The notes under the pieces were generated by a model, which had not been told where the DNA came from, ran no database searches, and saw only the letters and a list, made by a program, of their open reading frames with translations. Position numbers and translations under genes: made by a program. From Rhizomys pruinosus (lineage: Eukaryota > Chordata > Mammalia > Rodentia > Spalacidae), in contig VZQC01000392.1 in NCBI GenBank assembly GCA_009823505.1, positions 6,149,076-6,213,075 of the forward strand: DNA of 64,000 nucleotides, read 5' to 3'. This document shows, in pieces, positions 33,561 to 46,227 of the stretch. Within the stretch, counting starts at the first letter, position 1. Every line of letters begins with the position of its first letter.

Positions 33561-35137
33561 ATAAAAATATAACTGTGGAAACACACAGTCAGATGGAGAA
33601 TCCAAACAGAAATAAAAATGACAGGAACCAGTACAAATCTTTCAATAATAACCTTAAATATCAAATAAACTAAAAATACCACATAACAAAACTTCTGGGA
33701 CACTTTAAAAGCAGTCCTAAGAGGGAATTTTATAGCTCTAACTGCCCACATTTAAAAAATCAGAAAAAAAGAAAAAGAAGGAAAAAAAGGAAAAAAGGAA
33801 AAAAGAAAAAAGAAAATAAATAAAAAATCAGAAAAAACACAAATAAATAACTTACCATCACAATTCAAGACTCTTGAATGACAGCAAAAAATAAAACTCA
33901 AACCCAGTAGACAAGAAGAAATAACAAAAATCAGAGCAGAAATTAATGAGATAAACAAAAAGAAAACAATATGAAGAATCAGCTGGTTCTTTGAAAAGAT
34001 AAACAAGACAGACAGACCCTTAGCCCAATTAACCGAAAGAAAGAGCAACTGCAAATAAAAAAATAGAGATGAAAAGGGAAACATCACAACCGACAACAAA
34101 AAGATTTAGAACATTATAAGGGAATACTTTAAAAGCCTATACTGTATTAAATTTGGAAAAGTAAAAATGATGGATATATATCTAAAATCATGGGAATCAC
34201 CAAAACTAAACCAAGAAGAGATTAAGGGCTTAAACAGACCCATAACATATAAGGAAATTGAAACAGCAATGTAAAACCTTCCAACTAAAAAAGGCCAAGA
34301 CCCAAATGGATTTACAGCAGAATTCTACTAGTCATTTAAAGAATATCTGCAACCAATACTATGTAAATAATTCAAAAAGATAGAGAGAGAGGACTCCGAA
34401 ATTCTTTCTATGAAGCCTGCATTACTCCAATACCCAAACCAGGTAAACATACAACCAAAAAAGAAAAATACAGACTCATATCTTGAGTGAACAGAGATGC
34501 AAAAATTCTTAACAAAATACTTTCAAACCACATGCAGGCAAACATTAAAAAGATCATTCACCATGATCACATCAACTTTATTCCAGAGATCCAGGGATGG
34601 GTCAATATACAGAAGTCAGCAAATGTCATAAATCACATAAATGGACTCAAAGACAAAAATCACATGCTCATCTCAATAGATGCAGAAAAGGCCTTTGAAA
34701 AAAATTCAACATGCATTTATATTAAAAGTCCTACAGGAAATTGGACTGGAGGGAACATATTTCGACATAACAAGGCAACAGCCAACATCATTTTAAACTG
34801 GAAGCTTTCCCTTTAAAATCAGAAACCAGACAAGGCTGTCCACCATCTGCACTACTTTTTAGTATAGCACTTGAAACTTTTGCTAGAGCAATAAGACAAG
34901 AGAGGGAAGCTAAAGGAGTATTAATTGGAAAAGTAGAGGTCAAATTATCACTTTTTGCAGATGATCTGATAGTATAGCTAAGAAATACCCAAACAAGAAA
35001 ACTCCTACAAGTGATTAACACTTTCAGTAAAGTGGCAAGTTATAAAATTAATCTACAAAAATCAGTAACCTTTTTATATACCAATAACAAGCAATTGCAG
35101 AAAAAGTACATGGAAATCTTCCCATTCACAATAGCCT

Positions 35138-35192
35138 CAAAAAAAGAAAAGAAGGAAGGAAGGAAGAAAGGAAGGAAGGAAGGAAGGAAGGA

Positions 35193-35248
<56 letters not shown>

Positions 35249-35249
35249 C
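35138..35249. repeat. (GGAA)n/(GAAA)n microsatellite in L1 ORF2
   Basis: GGAA units followed by about fourteen GAAA units, purine-only on the + strand. Confidence 0.95.
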
Positions 35250-35407
35250 AAAGAACCTTGGAATAAACCTGATTAAAGACAATAATGATCTCTACAATGA
35301 AAATTTTAAGTCTTTAAAGAACAAGATTGAGAAAGGCACTAGAAAATGGAAGGACTGCCTAATGCTCATGGGGCAGAAGAATTAATATAGTGAAAATGAC
35401 CATCCTA

Positions 35408-35659
35408 CCAAAAGCAATATATAGATTCAATGCAATCCCAACCAAAGTTCCTGTGAAATTCTTCACAGAATTAGAAAAAAAAGCCTAAAATTCATGGAAG
35501 TACAAAAGATCCCAGATAACCAAAGCAACCCTCCAAAAGCAATATATAGATTCAATGCAATCCCAACCAAAGTCCCTGTGAAATTCTTCACAGAATTAGA
35601 AAAAAAAAAGCCTAAAATTCATGGAAGTACAAAAGATCCCAGATAACCAAAGCAACCCT
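35408..35659. repeat. 125-bp tandem duplication inside L1 ORF2
   Basis: 35408-35532 is repeated at 35533-35659 with only a T/C change and two extra A's in an A-run. Confidence 0.95.
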
Positions 35660-36360
35660 GAGCACATAAACTAGGACAGGGGGGATTAGTGTAGCAGATA
35701 TCAAAATATATTATGGAACTACAGTCATAAAATAGCATGATACTGGCAGAAAAATAATTCCATAGATCAATGGAACATAACTGAAGATTTAAACATGAGT
35801 ACATGTAATTTCAGCCACCTGATATTTGACAAAAGGGCCAAGAACACTCACAGGAGCAGAGACAGCATCTTCAGCAAATAGTGCTGGCAAAACTCGATCT
35901 CTACCTGTAGAAGAATGAAACTAGACCTTTATCTTTCACCTTTCACAAAAGTCACCTTTCACAAGTCCAAATGGATCAAAGACCTCAATGTGAAACCTGA
36001 AACTCTTAAACTGTTAGAAGAAAACATTGACAGAAACCTACAAGGTACAGGTGTAAGAAAGGACTTTGTAAATCAGAGAGTACTTGTGCAGGAAATAAGG
36101 TCAACAATCAACAAATGGGATTACATTAATCTAAAACTCTGTTCGGTAAAAGAAACAATCAAGGAAATGAAGCGAGAACTGACAAAGTGGGAGAAGAAAA
36201 TTTTCAGCAGTGACACATTTGACAAAGGTTTAACATCTAGAATATATAAAGAACTCAGAATACAAAGAATCAAGAAAACTAGTGACTCAATTAAAAGATG
36301 GACTAAGGATTTGAACAGAGAGTTCTCAAAAGAAGAGATAAAGATGGCTAAAAAAATATT

Positions 36361-36527
36361 TTTTTAGTCTTTTCGAGACAGGGTCTCCCTGTAGCCCCAG
36401 CTGTCCTGGAATTCTCTCTCTCTCTCTCTCTGTAGACCAGGCTGGCTTTGAACTCGCAGAGATCTGCCTGCCTCTGCCTCCTGAGTGCTGAGATTAAGGG
36501 TCTGTGCCACCATGCCGGGCAAGAAAC
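36361..36527 (-). mobile_element. B1 SINE, antisense, inside L1 ORF2
   Basis: From the 'cgagacagggtctccctgta' start to 'ccaccatgccgggc'. A (CT)n stretch has grown at 36415-36432. L1 ORF2 continues on both sides. Confidence 0.9.
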
Positions 36528-37091
36528 ATTTTTAAAAGTGTTCAGCATTGTTAGTAATTAGGAAAATGAAAATTTTAAGATTTAATTAAGAAAATGCACT
36601 TTAAGATTTCACCTTATCTCTGTCAGACTGGCTAAGATCAAAAGAACAAATAATACCAAATCCTAAAGATTCTCCTCCCATGGAAAGGAGAATGCTCATT
36701 CACTGCTGGTGAGATTGTAAGCTCCTTCAACCCCTGTGGAAAGCAGTGTGGAGAACTCTTTACAAACTAAAAATGAACCTACCATTTGACCTGGTTATAC
36801 CTTGGCATATACCCAAATGACTCCTCTTACTGCAGAGATACTTGTACATCTATGTTTCTGTTGCTTCTCTTTCTACAATAGCTATGAGATGGAAGCAACC
36901 TAAGTGTCCCCCAACTGATGAATAGATAATGAAAATGTCCTACATTTACACATTGGCGTTCTACTCAGCGGTAGAGAGATGAAACCATGAAATTTGCAGG
37001 TAAATGGAGGGAACTCGAAGCTGTTATGCTAAGTGAAGTAACATAGACTCAGAAAAACAAAGGTATACATTCTTTTTCATTTGTGGATTCT

Positions 37092-38858
37092 AGCACCAAA
37101 TACTTACATGCGATTGTGTATGCTGATGTTACTGCAGGAACCAGGAAAATGAAAAGAAACCAGGGAGAGAAAGGCAAAGAAGGAACCTGAGAGAGAAGAC
37201 TAGTGAGAGACAGGTGTTATTAAGAGAGAATTGGATAAAATGCGTGTATTTAAATGGAAGGGAAGAGGGAGAGTTGTGCAAGGAAATTTGGGGATAAAGG
37301 GAGAGATGGGACCACAGGGGAGTAAAGGGGGGAATGGAGACACTTTAAATGGTGGAAGGTATGGAGGGAGGGAAAGAGAGGAGAGATCAATAACACCTAG
37401 CTAGTGTAAGGAACCAGAGGGAATCATATTAATCTAACAATGTAATGATAAATCGCATACCATATCTCTACATGAGTCCATGTGCATAGCTGAAGCTGCG
37501 TAAGAAGAAACAGTGCCAGACAGGGGAAACCTTCTTTTGATTTGTTGGCCAGGGTAGTCTAAGAGACTCCCCAAATTACACATTGTATTGCCACAGTCCT
37601 TGATTGTCTCCCAGATCTTGAAGGTAAGACCCTAGTGCTGAAGACAGGACATACTTCAGACACAGGATTTGGAGCAATGGAACTGGAACTGACCTGGAAG
37701 CCACTTCCCATGAAGCCTAGCTCTTATAGCTTTGGAGAAGACTATGCAAGCTGCTAAGGTAGAACATCAGTGGTCCTAGGTTCTAGGCCAAATAACCACA
37801 TTGATGACCAGCACGGCAAACACCATTGGTGCAGTAGTGGCTCTCTTATCTTGGGGACAATCAAGAGCTACCTAATTGGATTTAAATCCCACTCAATGGG
37901 AGGAAACTCATGTGTGGTACTGTGAACAACCAAATACCCATGGCTGGAGAAGTCATAGATTTTAGAGAAAACCCCAAGACTGTCACATCTGACAAATGTG
38001 ATTTCTTACTACAAACAAAATATGTATCCTTATATTTACAGATAGGTATCCCAGTCATCACTCATCAAAGAAGCTTCTTTTGCACCAGATGAAGAAAATT
38101 ACAGAGTACCACAACTGGTCACACAATGTGAATTGCCAAGCCTAGGCGGTACAACTACAGCACAACCTCTATAGCTAAGGCTCGCTCAGTATAGAAGAAG
38201 GGATAGAGAGGACACCAATGCATCTCTTGGCCCTCACTTATGAAGCTCCCTCATGAAATGGAGGCCAGGAGCAAAAAAGGGCACAAAGAGTCAAAGTGTG
38301 GAGATTAGGAGTCTGCAAAATGTGGCTCTTTGGACAGGATTCCTATGCTAAGCTTCCCTCACTCAGGGCTCAGGGACCATTGCAGAAGAGGGAGTGGAAA
38401 GATTGTATGAGCCAGAGAGGAAGTGCCTGACCAAATGGAAATAGAATCCTACAAGCTCCTGGAACCTTGCTCCTATGGACCTACAGTGGTGGTGTCGGCA
38501 TGCATAGGACCCGTGCAAACTCAAGCAGACAAAAACCCAGCATGGAACTGGGGAAATGGGGCAGCAGACAACAATCTAAACAGAAGAAATATTGACAGCT
38601 GATTACTGCTAGGTGAAGAAGAGCTGATCTTCAAGGGAGGGACTCTGGATGGGCTGACTAGACCTTGGTGGATGAACTTACACTGAGGAATGTCTGGGGA
38701 CACTAACTTGACACATGGGTACAAATGACAGAGGGTCTGAATTCCAGTTGGGGGAGATGTGAGACAGTACCAATGGGAAAGGGGGTACAAATGTGATTAA
38801 GATTGATTGAGATGCTCTGTATGAAATACATAAAAAGTCAATAAAACTATAAAGAAGA
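37092..38858 (+). other. long 3' UTR of the Lx-type L1
   Basis: A G/A-rich stretch (37140-37400) is followed by about 1.4 kb resembling Lx 3' UTRs. It includes 'catagctgaagctgc', 'ccccaagactgtcacatctg' and a terminal AATAAAACT. There is no gene in it; the open frames are shadows. Confidence 0.7.
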
Positions 38859-38869
38859 CATTAGTAACA

Positions 38870-39326
38870 TATTAATACATTGGACATCACACATAAAGGC
38901 TATGGTTCTACCAAATGACAGAGCTTGTTATAGCACCAAGATATGTCATTGTCACTGGCAATGGAAGAAGACAAGACACAGGTGACCCAAGGTATTAGTA
39001 CCCTATGCACAACACAGAGCCATTGGGAGGCTTTAAACAATGAATGGCATGGAGAGAACCCTTCTCCAATGGCTCTCTCCAGAGACTCCATACTGTCCTT
39101 AAAAGGTTGACTCTGGAGGAAGGTAGATTATTGAAATTTGTAAACTATGGTTAGGGAGTTAATTAACCATATTACAAGCGAGACCAGGGGAAAGGACAGG
39201 TTCAACAAGTTTAGGCATATATGATTAATGAAATACACCACCTGATAAATCTCTGAGAAAATGGAGATTGTGTAAATGGTGGATGAGTAATCAAAACAAA
39301 GTATCACAAAATAACTGCATGTTTTC
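38870..39326. other. unassigned sequence
   Basis: No gene or repeat family recognised. Confidence 0.4.
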
Positions 39327-39340
39327 AGAAATATTTTGTC

Positions 39341-39556
39341 GGGGCTGGAGAGATGGCCTAGCGATTAAGAGCTCCGACTCCTCTTGCAGAGGACCCGGGT
39401 TCGACTCCCAGCACCCACATGGCAGCTGAGAACTGTCTTAAATCCAGTTCCAGTGGAGTCCAACACCCTCTTCTGACCTCTGTGGCATTGCACTACATGG
39501 GTGCACAAACCTACGTGCAGACAGTACATTCATACACATAAAAAAAAATTTAAAAA
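39341..39556 (+). mobile_element. B2 SINE with perfect 14-bp target-site duplication
   Basis: Full-length CpG-containing B2, intact A and B boxes, flanked by agaaatattttgtc at 39327-39340 and 39557-39570. Confidence 0.95.
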
Positions 39557-39570
39557 AGAAATATTTTGTC

Positions 39571-40285
39571 ATGAACATACTTTTAATTGTGAGGTCTTTA
39601 AATTCATTTTCAAATTAGTTATTTCCAAACCATATACTTATACCATTTTCAAAAGGTAATTCACCTTAAACACCTATATTTTCTTATTTACTTCTATATA
39701 TTATATACACTTAAAACTATAGTTCACTGATGCATTCATTCCCTGATGAAAGATTCAGTGCTTTACTTGATCAGTGGACCAGTACCATGCTTAATAGGGC
39801 TCAGCTGAATCTTGAATGTTTTCCATTTCAGTGATTTCTATCTTTCTATTTCTATGTGTTTTTTTCCCCAGGAAACATTTCGACCTCCTAAAGTCCCACA
39901 TTTATGGGATGTCTTTTTTTTTTTCCATTTGAAGGATTCTAGAATTAATGATGGACTAACTCGGATTGTATTACATGAAGGGTTGCAGTTCCACTTCTAC
40001 ACACCACTAGGTGACTAGAAAATGACTACACAGATGAAAGAACACAGATAAGGACTCTGACAAAACTACACTTGACTTTCAATTCTACTAATTTTTAGTT
40101 GTATGATTTTTCTGACAGTTACCTACTTTCTGAAATTTGGTTCCCTTTAGTGTAAAATAGACATAAAAAATACATGTTTTTGAAAATTCAGTGTGATAAT
40201 ACATTAACATAGCATTGATTTCATAATGGACCATTAACTGCAGTTCTTATTTTTATTGTCCTCAGATTCAAAGAACATACTGCTT
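39571..40285. other. unassigned AT-rich sequence
   Basis: Nothing recognised beyond ordinary AT-rich DNA. Confidence 0.4.
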
Positions 40286-40287
40286 CA

Positions 40288-40432
40288 TACCCATGAGGAT
40301 AACAACTCTGAAAAATACAACAGAAAGCAAGTGTTAGTGAGGATGTGGAGGAACTGGAACTTTCTTGTGTTGCTGATAGGACTGTAAAATGTTACAGCCA
40401 CTTCAGGAAACCATGACACATTTGTAGAAAAA

Positions 40433-40475
<43 letters not shown>

Positions 40476-40965
40476 AATTATTATATATGATTCCACAATC
40501 ACACTTCTGAAATCAACTGAAATCAGAACCCTTAACAAGTATTTTTGTATAAGATTTCATAATAGAATACTTAAAATAGCCAAAAGGTGGTAACTACCCA
40601 AATGACTGATATGTGGCTGGATAAACAGGACGGGATGACCATTCAGCTTTATGAAGGAAGGAAATGTGAAACTTAAGGGCGTGGCACTAAGTGAAATAAA
40701 GCGGACACAATAGGACAAATGCTATATGAGGCCATTGTTACAGGAGGCACCTGTAACAATCCAATTCATAAAGACAGGCAATGGAACGGGTGGTGGCTGA
40801 GTGGGAGGAGGTAAGTGGGGGAGTTATGGTTTAATATTTATCTTGGGATGACCAAGGTTTTTGGATGTGTAGTGGAGTTGTGAACGCTTAATCATTAAAC
40901 CATACACTTAATTAAAAAGGTAAATTTTATGCTATGTTTATTTTACCACAATAAAATACTCACTA
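40288..40965 (+). mobile_element. ancient L1 (L1M-like) ORF2 end and 3' UTR
   Basis: 'tgaggatgtggaggaactgg', 'gatgtgtagtggagttgtga', 'ggtaaattttatgctatgtt' and 'taccacaataaaata' are the hallmarks of old mammalian L1 3' ends. An (AAAT)n expansion at 40428-40476 lies within it. Confidence 0.65.
40428..40476. repeat. (AAAT)n microsatellite
   Basis: About twelve tetranucleotide units. Confidence 0.95.
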
Positions 40966-40979
40966 AAACAAGATTTAAT

Positions 40980-43146
40980 CTGGCCTACCACAATAAGTAA
41001 GCAGCTACAGTAAAACCAACCACATAGGTAAACTGCTCGGAGGGCCTTTGATCGTTAAGGACTTCATGCTCTTTCTACCCTAATCTGATTCCTTTAACCC
41101 AGAATGCTACTGAGATCCTGAAAGCTTTTATTTTCCATGGCCAAGCAAGCATGCATGCACGCACACGCACAGAGTCTCTGGGGCCCATGGAGACACAACC
41201 TGGAAACGGAGCTTGCCAGGATTAGACAGACAGAGCCAGCCCATGTATCACTCACCCAGAAGACAGGCCTCCATGGAGAAAAGGAACCTCATAGTCCCCT
41301 AACAAAGAGGCTAATAAATTCCGATTAGCCAAGGAAGCTCTGACTCTAAATACCAGCAAGGCTCAGCCCCTGCGAGTGGGGACGAATTATCTAAAAGGTC
41401 ATCCTGGAGACACTGAACAAAGAGCCTCAAGCAGCTGGGTCCCTTAATTTGAGGAAACACTGAAGCTTTTAAAGAAGCCAGAGGCAGAGCTGGAGAGATG
41501 GGAAAGTAGAGCGCAGGGAGGATTTAATAGGAAGGGAAACACAAACCCGGCAGGAAGCACTGGGCACCCCCCACCACCACCCCGGCAGCCATTCCTCGTC
41601 CAGGCCTGGCAGAAGGTCTCTGGAAGGAGCTGCCATCGCCCGCACTAGGCTGGAGTGACCGTTTTTGGCACTGTAATAAAACAGAATGGCTCTGATCTCA
41701 GCAATTAAAGCTTTAAAACCGCAAGCCCCAGGGAGGGAAGTAGGCTCTAAGTAAGCCTGCCTTCAGCCCTTGTTCGCTTTTCTCCAGACTGTGGGCTGTT
41801 GACAGAGCTCAGTCTGTCTCCAGAATATTCCAGGGGTCTCCCAGGAATCTATGGTCAAGCTCAGCCAGTAGCCTCTTGCCGGAGCCCTGTTGTCACAGCT
41901 CCAAGCGTGGTAAAATGGAAGGCTCCTTGGGAGGCCCAAGCAGCAGCAGGAAGTGGTTCGCTGGCCTGGAGCCATTTGTAGCTTCCAATAACTTCTCTGT
42001 CTAGAAAACCCAGAGAAGGAGAATGAAAGCGCTACCTTACTCAGGTGAAAAGCTGTGCAATTAGCCTTAAGGGACACAGAAGCCACTTTGTCCTTAATGT
42101 GCCCTTCAGAATGCAAGTGTCTATTGCAAGGATGGGGCTACTCCAAGCCGCCACTGAGACAAATTCCTGAGTCTCTCCAAGAACAAGGGATGAGTGATAA
42201 TAGGTATTGAGTCAAAGACTAGACCGGGCTGACCAGAAAAGGCTGTGAGCCTAGTGTTTCATGAAGTTTTTTTTTTTTTTATCTCATTAAAGTTAATCTC
42301 GCACTTTACATGGTACAGAGGGGGTTGTGTCGGAGTTTTCACCAAAAGAAAATGTCAGAATCAAAAATTGAACTTATATCTGAATGACTCCAAAATCTTC
42401 TCTGTTCCATCGTGTAAGCCCCAAAGTAGGCTCTTCACAAACATGAACTTGCCCTGCCATGCAGTTGATTTTAATTCATGGATTGCAGGCTCAGAGAAGT
42501 TCCCCAGCTTGCCAAAAACCACAGTGTGAGTGAGTGACAGAACTGTGAGATTCACTTCTGACTAAGTCCAAAGCCGATCTTCTTTCCTTCATGCCTCACA
42601 TATCTTTAGTTAAAGTAAAATAATCCTGTGTCTTCTTGCCAATCAGCAAACATTTTGCTCCCTCAATCTTGAAGCTTAAGCCCTTTAAAGAATAACTCAG
42701 TAATTATACTACCCCGTTGCCCCAGAAGTTACAATTTACTGCAGAATGAAGTGATATGAAACAAAACAGATACATCTCCCAAACCCCAAAAGAGGCTGTC
42801 TGGATTGCACAGGACTGATGGCTTTTGTTGAGATCTGAAACTCATTTTTTTCTACACACACACACACACAAATGAAAACATATAAAATTTCTGGAGAGAG
42901 GTAGCAATTTCTGTGTGTGTTGGTATGTGTTTAGTTTCCAGCCTGCCTAATAATTTTCTAGGGTTTTTTTTTGGGGGGGGGGGAACCAAGTAAACTTAAG
43001 CATTTTGGAAATGACTAATTATTTATTGAAATAATTAACTTCAATAAAAATAGTGCTCTCTTCCACAACTCATGCTCTGGGACATCCAACTATCTTTTTT
43101 CTTCTGACTCAAATTCTGCAAGTATTCTCATATGAGAAAGATATAG
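40980..43146. other. unique sequence, possibly partly conserved
   Basis: No repeat or gene recognised. The part 41400-42120 is GC-richer with short homeodomain-like AATTAAA sites and looks like slowly evolving non-coding DNA. Short CA and G runs lie at 42855-42871 and 42975-42984. Confidence 0.4.
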
Positions 43147-43388
43147 GGGCTGGAGAGATGGCCTAGCGGTTAAGAGCTCCAACTGCTCTTGCAGAGGACC
43201 TAAGTTTGATTCCCAGCACCCACATGTCAGCTGAGACCCGTCTTTAACTCCAGTTCCAAGGGAATCCAACACCCTCTTCTGACCTCCACGGCTTTGCACA
43301 ACATGGGCACACAAACCTGCATGCAGACAGTACATTCATACACATAAAACAATAAAAATAAAAATAAAAATAAAAAAATTAAAAAAAG
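43147..43388 (+). mobile_element. B2 SINE
   Basis: Complete B2 with a tail of repeated AAAAAT units; no clean target-site duplication seen. Confidence 0.9.
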
Positions 43389-45207
43389 AACATTCACTGA
43401 TATAATCAGACCCACCTCCTTTTCTCTTGAGGGAGATGTTGCCAATTGTACAAATGCAAATCGAGGGAACTGGAAACCATTTTTTATATTGGTTATTGCC
43501 TCATAATTTTAGTTTAAATGACAGAAGCCCCATATTAAGGATTACTCATGCCAATAGGCAGGAAATAGTTAAATCACAATGGCTTAAAGGAGGTCTCTCC
43601 GTTGTTAAAAGCACAACCCAAGGGCCAGTCAGCTCCCATGAGCACCATCCTTGCCATGAAAACCTACATAGCAGAGGAAGCATTAACGATCAGGTATCTT
43701 TAGCAAGTAATGGGAGAAAATCTTTTCTTAGAAGACTTGTGGTCTCAGAATTATACATAGTAGATAGACATCCTAAAAAAAAATCTACCATAAATATACA
43801 TAAGTGTTAGATCACACAAAACAAACATCCCTTCAGATACATAGCTAAACTCACAGCTAAGGGAACTCTTCAGAGGTCAGTGGTCTAAAATCAAGCTCAA
43901 AAGCAAGACTGTGGCATGTCTGTTGCAGTCAAAGTTTCCCTGAGGCGATGGAGGGCAGGACTGGTTACTCACAGTAACCTAAGAGCTCAGGTTTTAATGT
44001 TCATGCGTTGATAGGAGACGAGTCTCACACTTATACATTGTGGGGAAGTCCAAATTTGTACAAACTTGCTTAAAACCACATCTCTGAAGAGTAACATATA
44101 CAATAAAAAGATAAACCAGAAATGATCTGCCCATTCTCAAGGAGACGACAAGTTCATCTTTTTCAACTAAGTTGGGGGTTAGATATTACTTCCTTGAGAT
44201 AAATAGCCCCAAATTAGCACACAGGCAAATCTTAAACACTAATTTATAATAAATAATAATCATCTCAGAGCCTGGAAAAAATCTATTACACAAAATAGAT
44301 TCTAGATATCTAATTCCTAAAACATCTGAAAGAAGTAAATATCCTCAGTGCTATGGAAAAATATGTTCAATAAAACATGAGTGTAATTCCTGCATTTAAT
44401 ACCCACTCAAGATGAACTCAGCTCCAAACTGAAAGCTATCATGTGTATGTAACTGCTGGCAGAAAGGTAAACCATAGAACTATGATGATTAAACAATTTA
44501 ATAGAAATGACATGTGTCTATTAAAATTGTTTAGAGGCATAAAAATAAAAAACAAGATATCATAAAAGGATAGATACCTAAAAAAATAATGAGTTAGAAC
44601 TTCTAGAAATGAAAAATATAGTCATTGAAATAAAAAATTCAACAGACAGTCTATAACTGAGAGACCTTGTGAACTAAATGATGGATTTGAGGTCATAAAT
44701 TGAAACCACCTGACACCATGGAAAGAGAACGGGGCTCTGGATAGGCTGGACAGGAATTTTCAGAATAGATACCACCTAAAATTAAAAATAGGAACCAGCA
44801 CTTACAAAGATACCATCATAAATTCATTATATATTATTTTGTGCAATTCTTATAATAGCTCTATGTCCCTCTATTGATAGGTGAAGAAACAGATAAAAAG
44901 GAATAGTGGTCTTCCTCTCATTACACCAACATCTGAAAGGTCTAGGAATCAAATCCAGGTGGGTTTCACCCCGAAGTCCATCTTCTTGACACCGTTTTAC
45001 TGCCTAGCCCATTACACTAAAATCTAATTTCAATCATCAGTGTAAGCTTACATGGCCTGAGCATTGGAGAAAATATTTTATTCCTTATAGTAGACCTGAT
45101 GGAGTCTTCCACAAATATATTTTACAGCTCTCTGGTTCATGGTAATAGCATAATTTGTTATACAGCTCAAATTGTAGCCTGGAAGACTGTGGAAAACTTG
45201 AAGGATT
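43389..45207. other. unassigned sequence, no gene seen
   Basis: AT-rich unique-looking DNA. The 127-residue frame at 43427-43810 has no recognisable domain and no coding signature. Confidence 0.45.
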
Positions 45208-45220
45208 AAGACAGTTATCT

Positions 45221-45435
45221 GGGGCTGGAGAGATGGCCTAGCCGCCAACTGCTCTTACAGAGGACCCGGGTTCGATCCCCAGCACCCACATGGCGGCTGA
45301 GGACCTTCTGAAACTCCAGTTCCAGGGGAATCCAACACCCTCTTCTGACCTCCGCGGCATTGCATGACACGGGTGCACAAACCTGCATGCAGACAGTACA
45401 TTCATACACATACAGAAATAAAAAAAATTAAAAAA
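45221..45435 (+). mobile_element. B2 SINE with deleted A-box spacer and 13-bp target-site duplication
   Basis: Flanked by aagacagttatct at 45208-45220 and 45436-45448. After 'gatggcctag' the usual 'cggttaagagc' segment is shortened to 'ccgccaactgctc'. Confidence 0.93.
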
Positions 45436-45448
45436 AAGACAGTTATCT

Positions 45449-46225
45449 GATGTCAGAACATGCCTTGGGCAAGTCCAGAAGTTCTGTAAGTCTGGGATGC
45501 TCAGGCAGATGTTAGTGATCTGACCTGTTACAGAAGAATCTGGAAAGATGATAAAATGCTAGAGGAAGAGTTGGATGACTTTGGAGTCAGGGCTAGCAAA
45601 ACATCCAGAATGGAGTTGTTGAGAGGCTTAAGGAGATGGGTGTCACCAAGGGGCAATCTGAATGAGATCTGGATTAGGCATTAAGAAATGCTCTTTCTTT
45701 CCCTTCCTCTCTCATATTTCCAGTTCAGGACTAGTAGCCTGAGTCTCTACAGGAGATCTGGATAGTAAAAATGAACTTGTCTCTAAGTATAACAAGACAG
45801 AAGAGGCCAGAAAAATCACTAGGCTTTTTGTATAATATGTGTAGTCCAGGTTATATATCTAGAAGGTGAAAATCTTTCATTAATACTAGGTAGCAAAGTT
45901 ACTAAGGTGGTTATACAAATACTGAAATTTACTAGCACTTCTGAGAATAAATATGTCAAATTCTGTGGCTAGTTTCTTAAAAACAATCTGAAAAGTTACT
46001 AACAGTTTCTAAGAAAGAAATACAAATTGCTGGATAACATGTAAAATGATGATTACATCAGTAACTTAAATGTAATGCATATGAACAAAATTGAAATTAA
46101 AAAAAAAAACACAAAGTCTACTAGGGCTAGTTTTCCTGACTTTTGGATCAGATCTTCTATGGTCAGCAAAAATCAAAGTATTTGTTATTATAATGATTGC
46201 AGGGAATTATTTTGAAGTCTTTCTC
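45449..46225. other. unassigned sequence
   Basis: No gene or clear repeat; AT-rich. Confidence 0.4.
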
Positions 46226-46227
46226 TT

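Larger units (their letters stand above)
33620..37091 (+). pseudogene. L1 ORF2 of the Lx-type element, endonuclease deleted
   Basis: The first few codons ('ataaccttaaatatcaa', near 33647) jump directly to sequence equivalent to about 20097 of the younger L1, so roughly 800 bp of endonuclease domain is missing. The reverse-transcriptase domain follows with FADD at 34954-34965, but a TAG lies just downstream near 34975. A 124-residue frame (35011-35385) includes a simple-repeat expansion. The 150-residue frame at 35915-36367 is C-terminal ORF2 and is cut by an antisense B1. The element is defective. Confidence 0.8.
31560..38858 (+). mobile_element. long Lx-type LINE-1, near full length
   Basis: A 5' UTR with diverged internal repeats (31560-32588) is followed by ORF1 (about 32589-33560), ORF2 lacking most of the endonuclease (about 33620-37091) and a long 3' UTR (37092-38858) ending with an AATAAAA-type signal. 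The long 3' UTR resembles rodent Lx families. It is clearly older than the 17.6-kb element. It carries a B1 (36361), a (GAAA/GGAA)n expansion (35138) and a 125-bp tandem duplication (35408). Confidence 0.85.

Noticed and set aside
43427..43810. 127-residue + frame
   Set aside because: No recognisable domain, no start or splice context, and it lies in unique AT-rich DNA. Length is within chance expectation for 64 kb.
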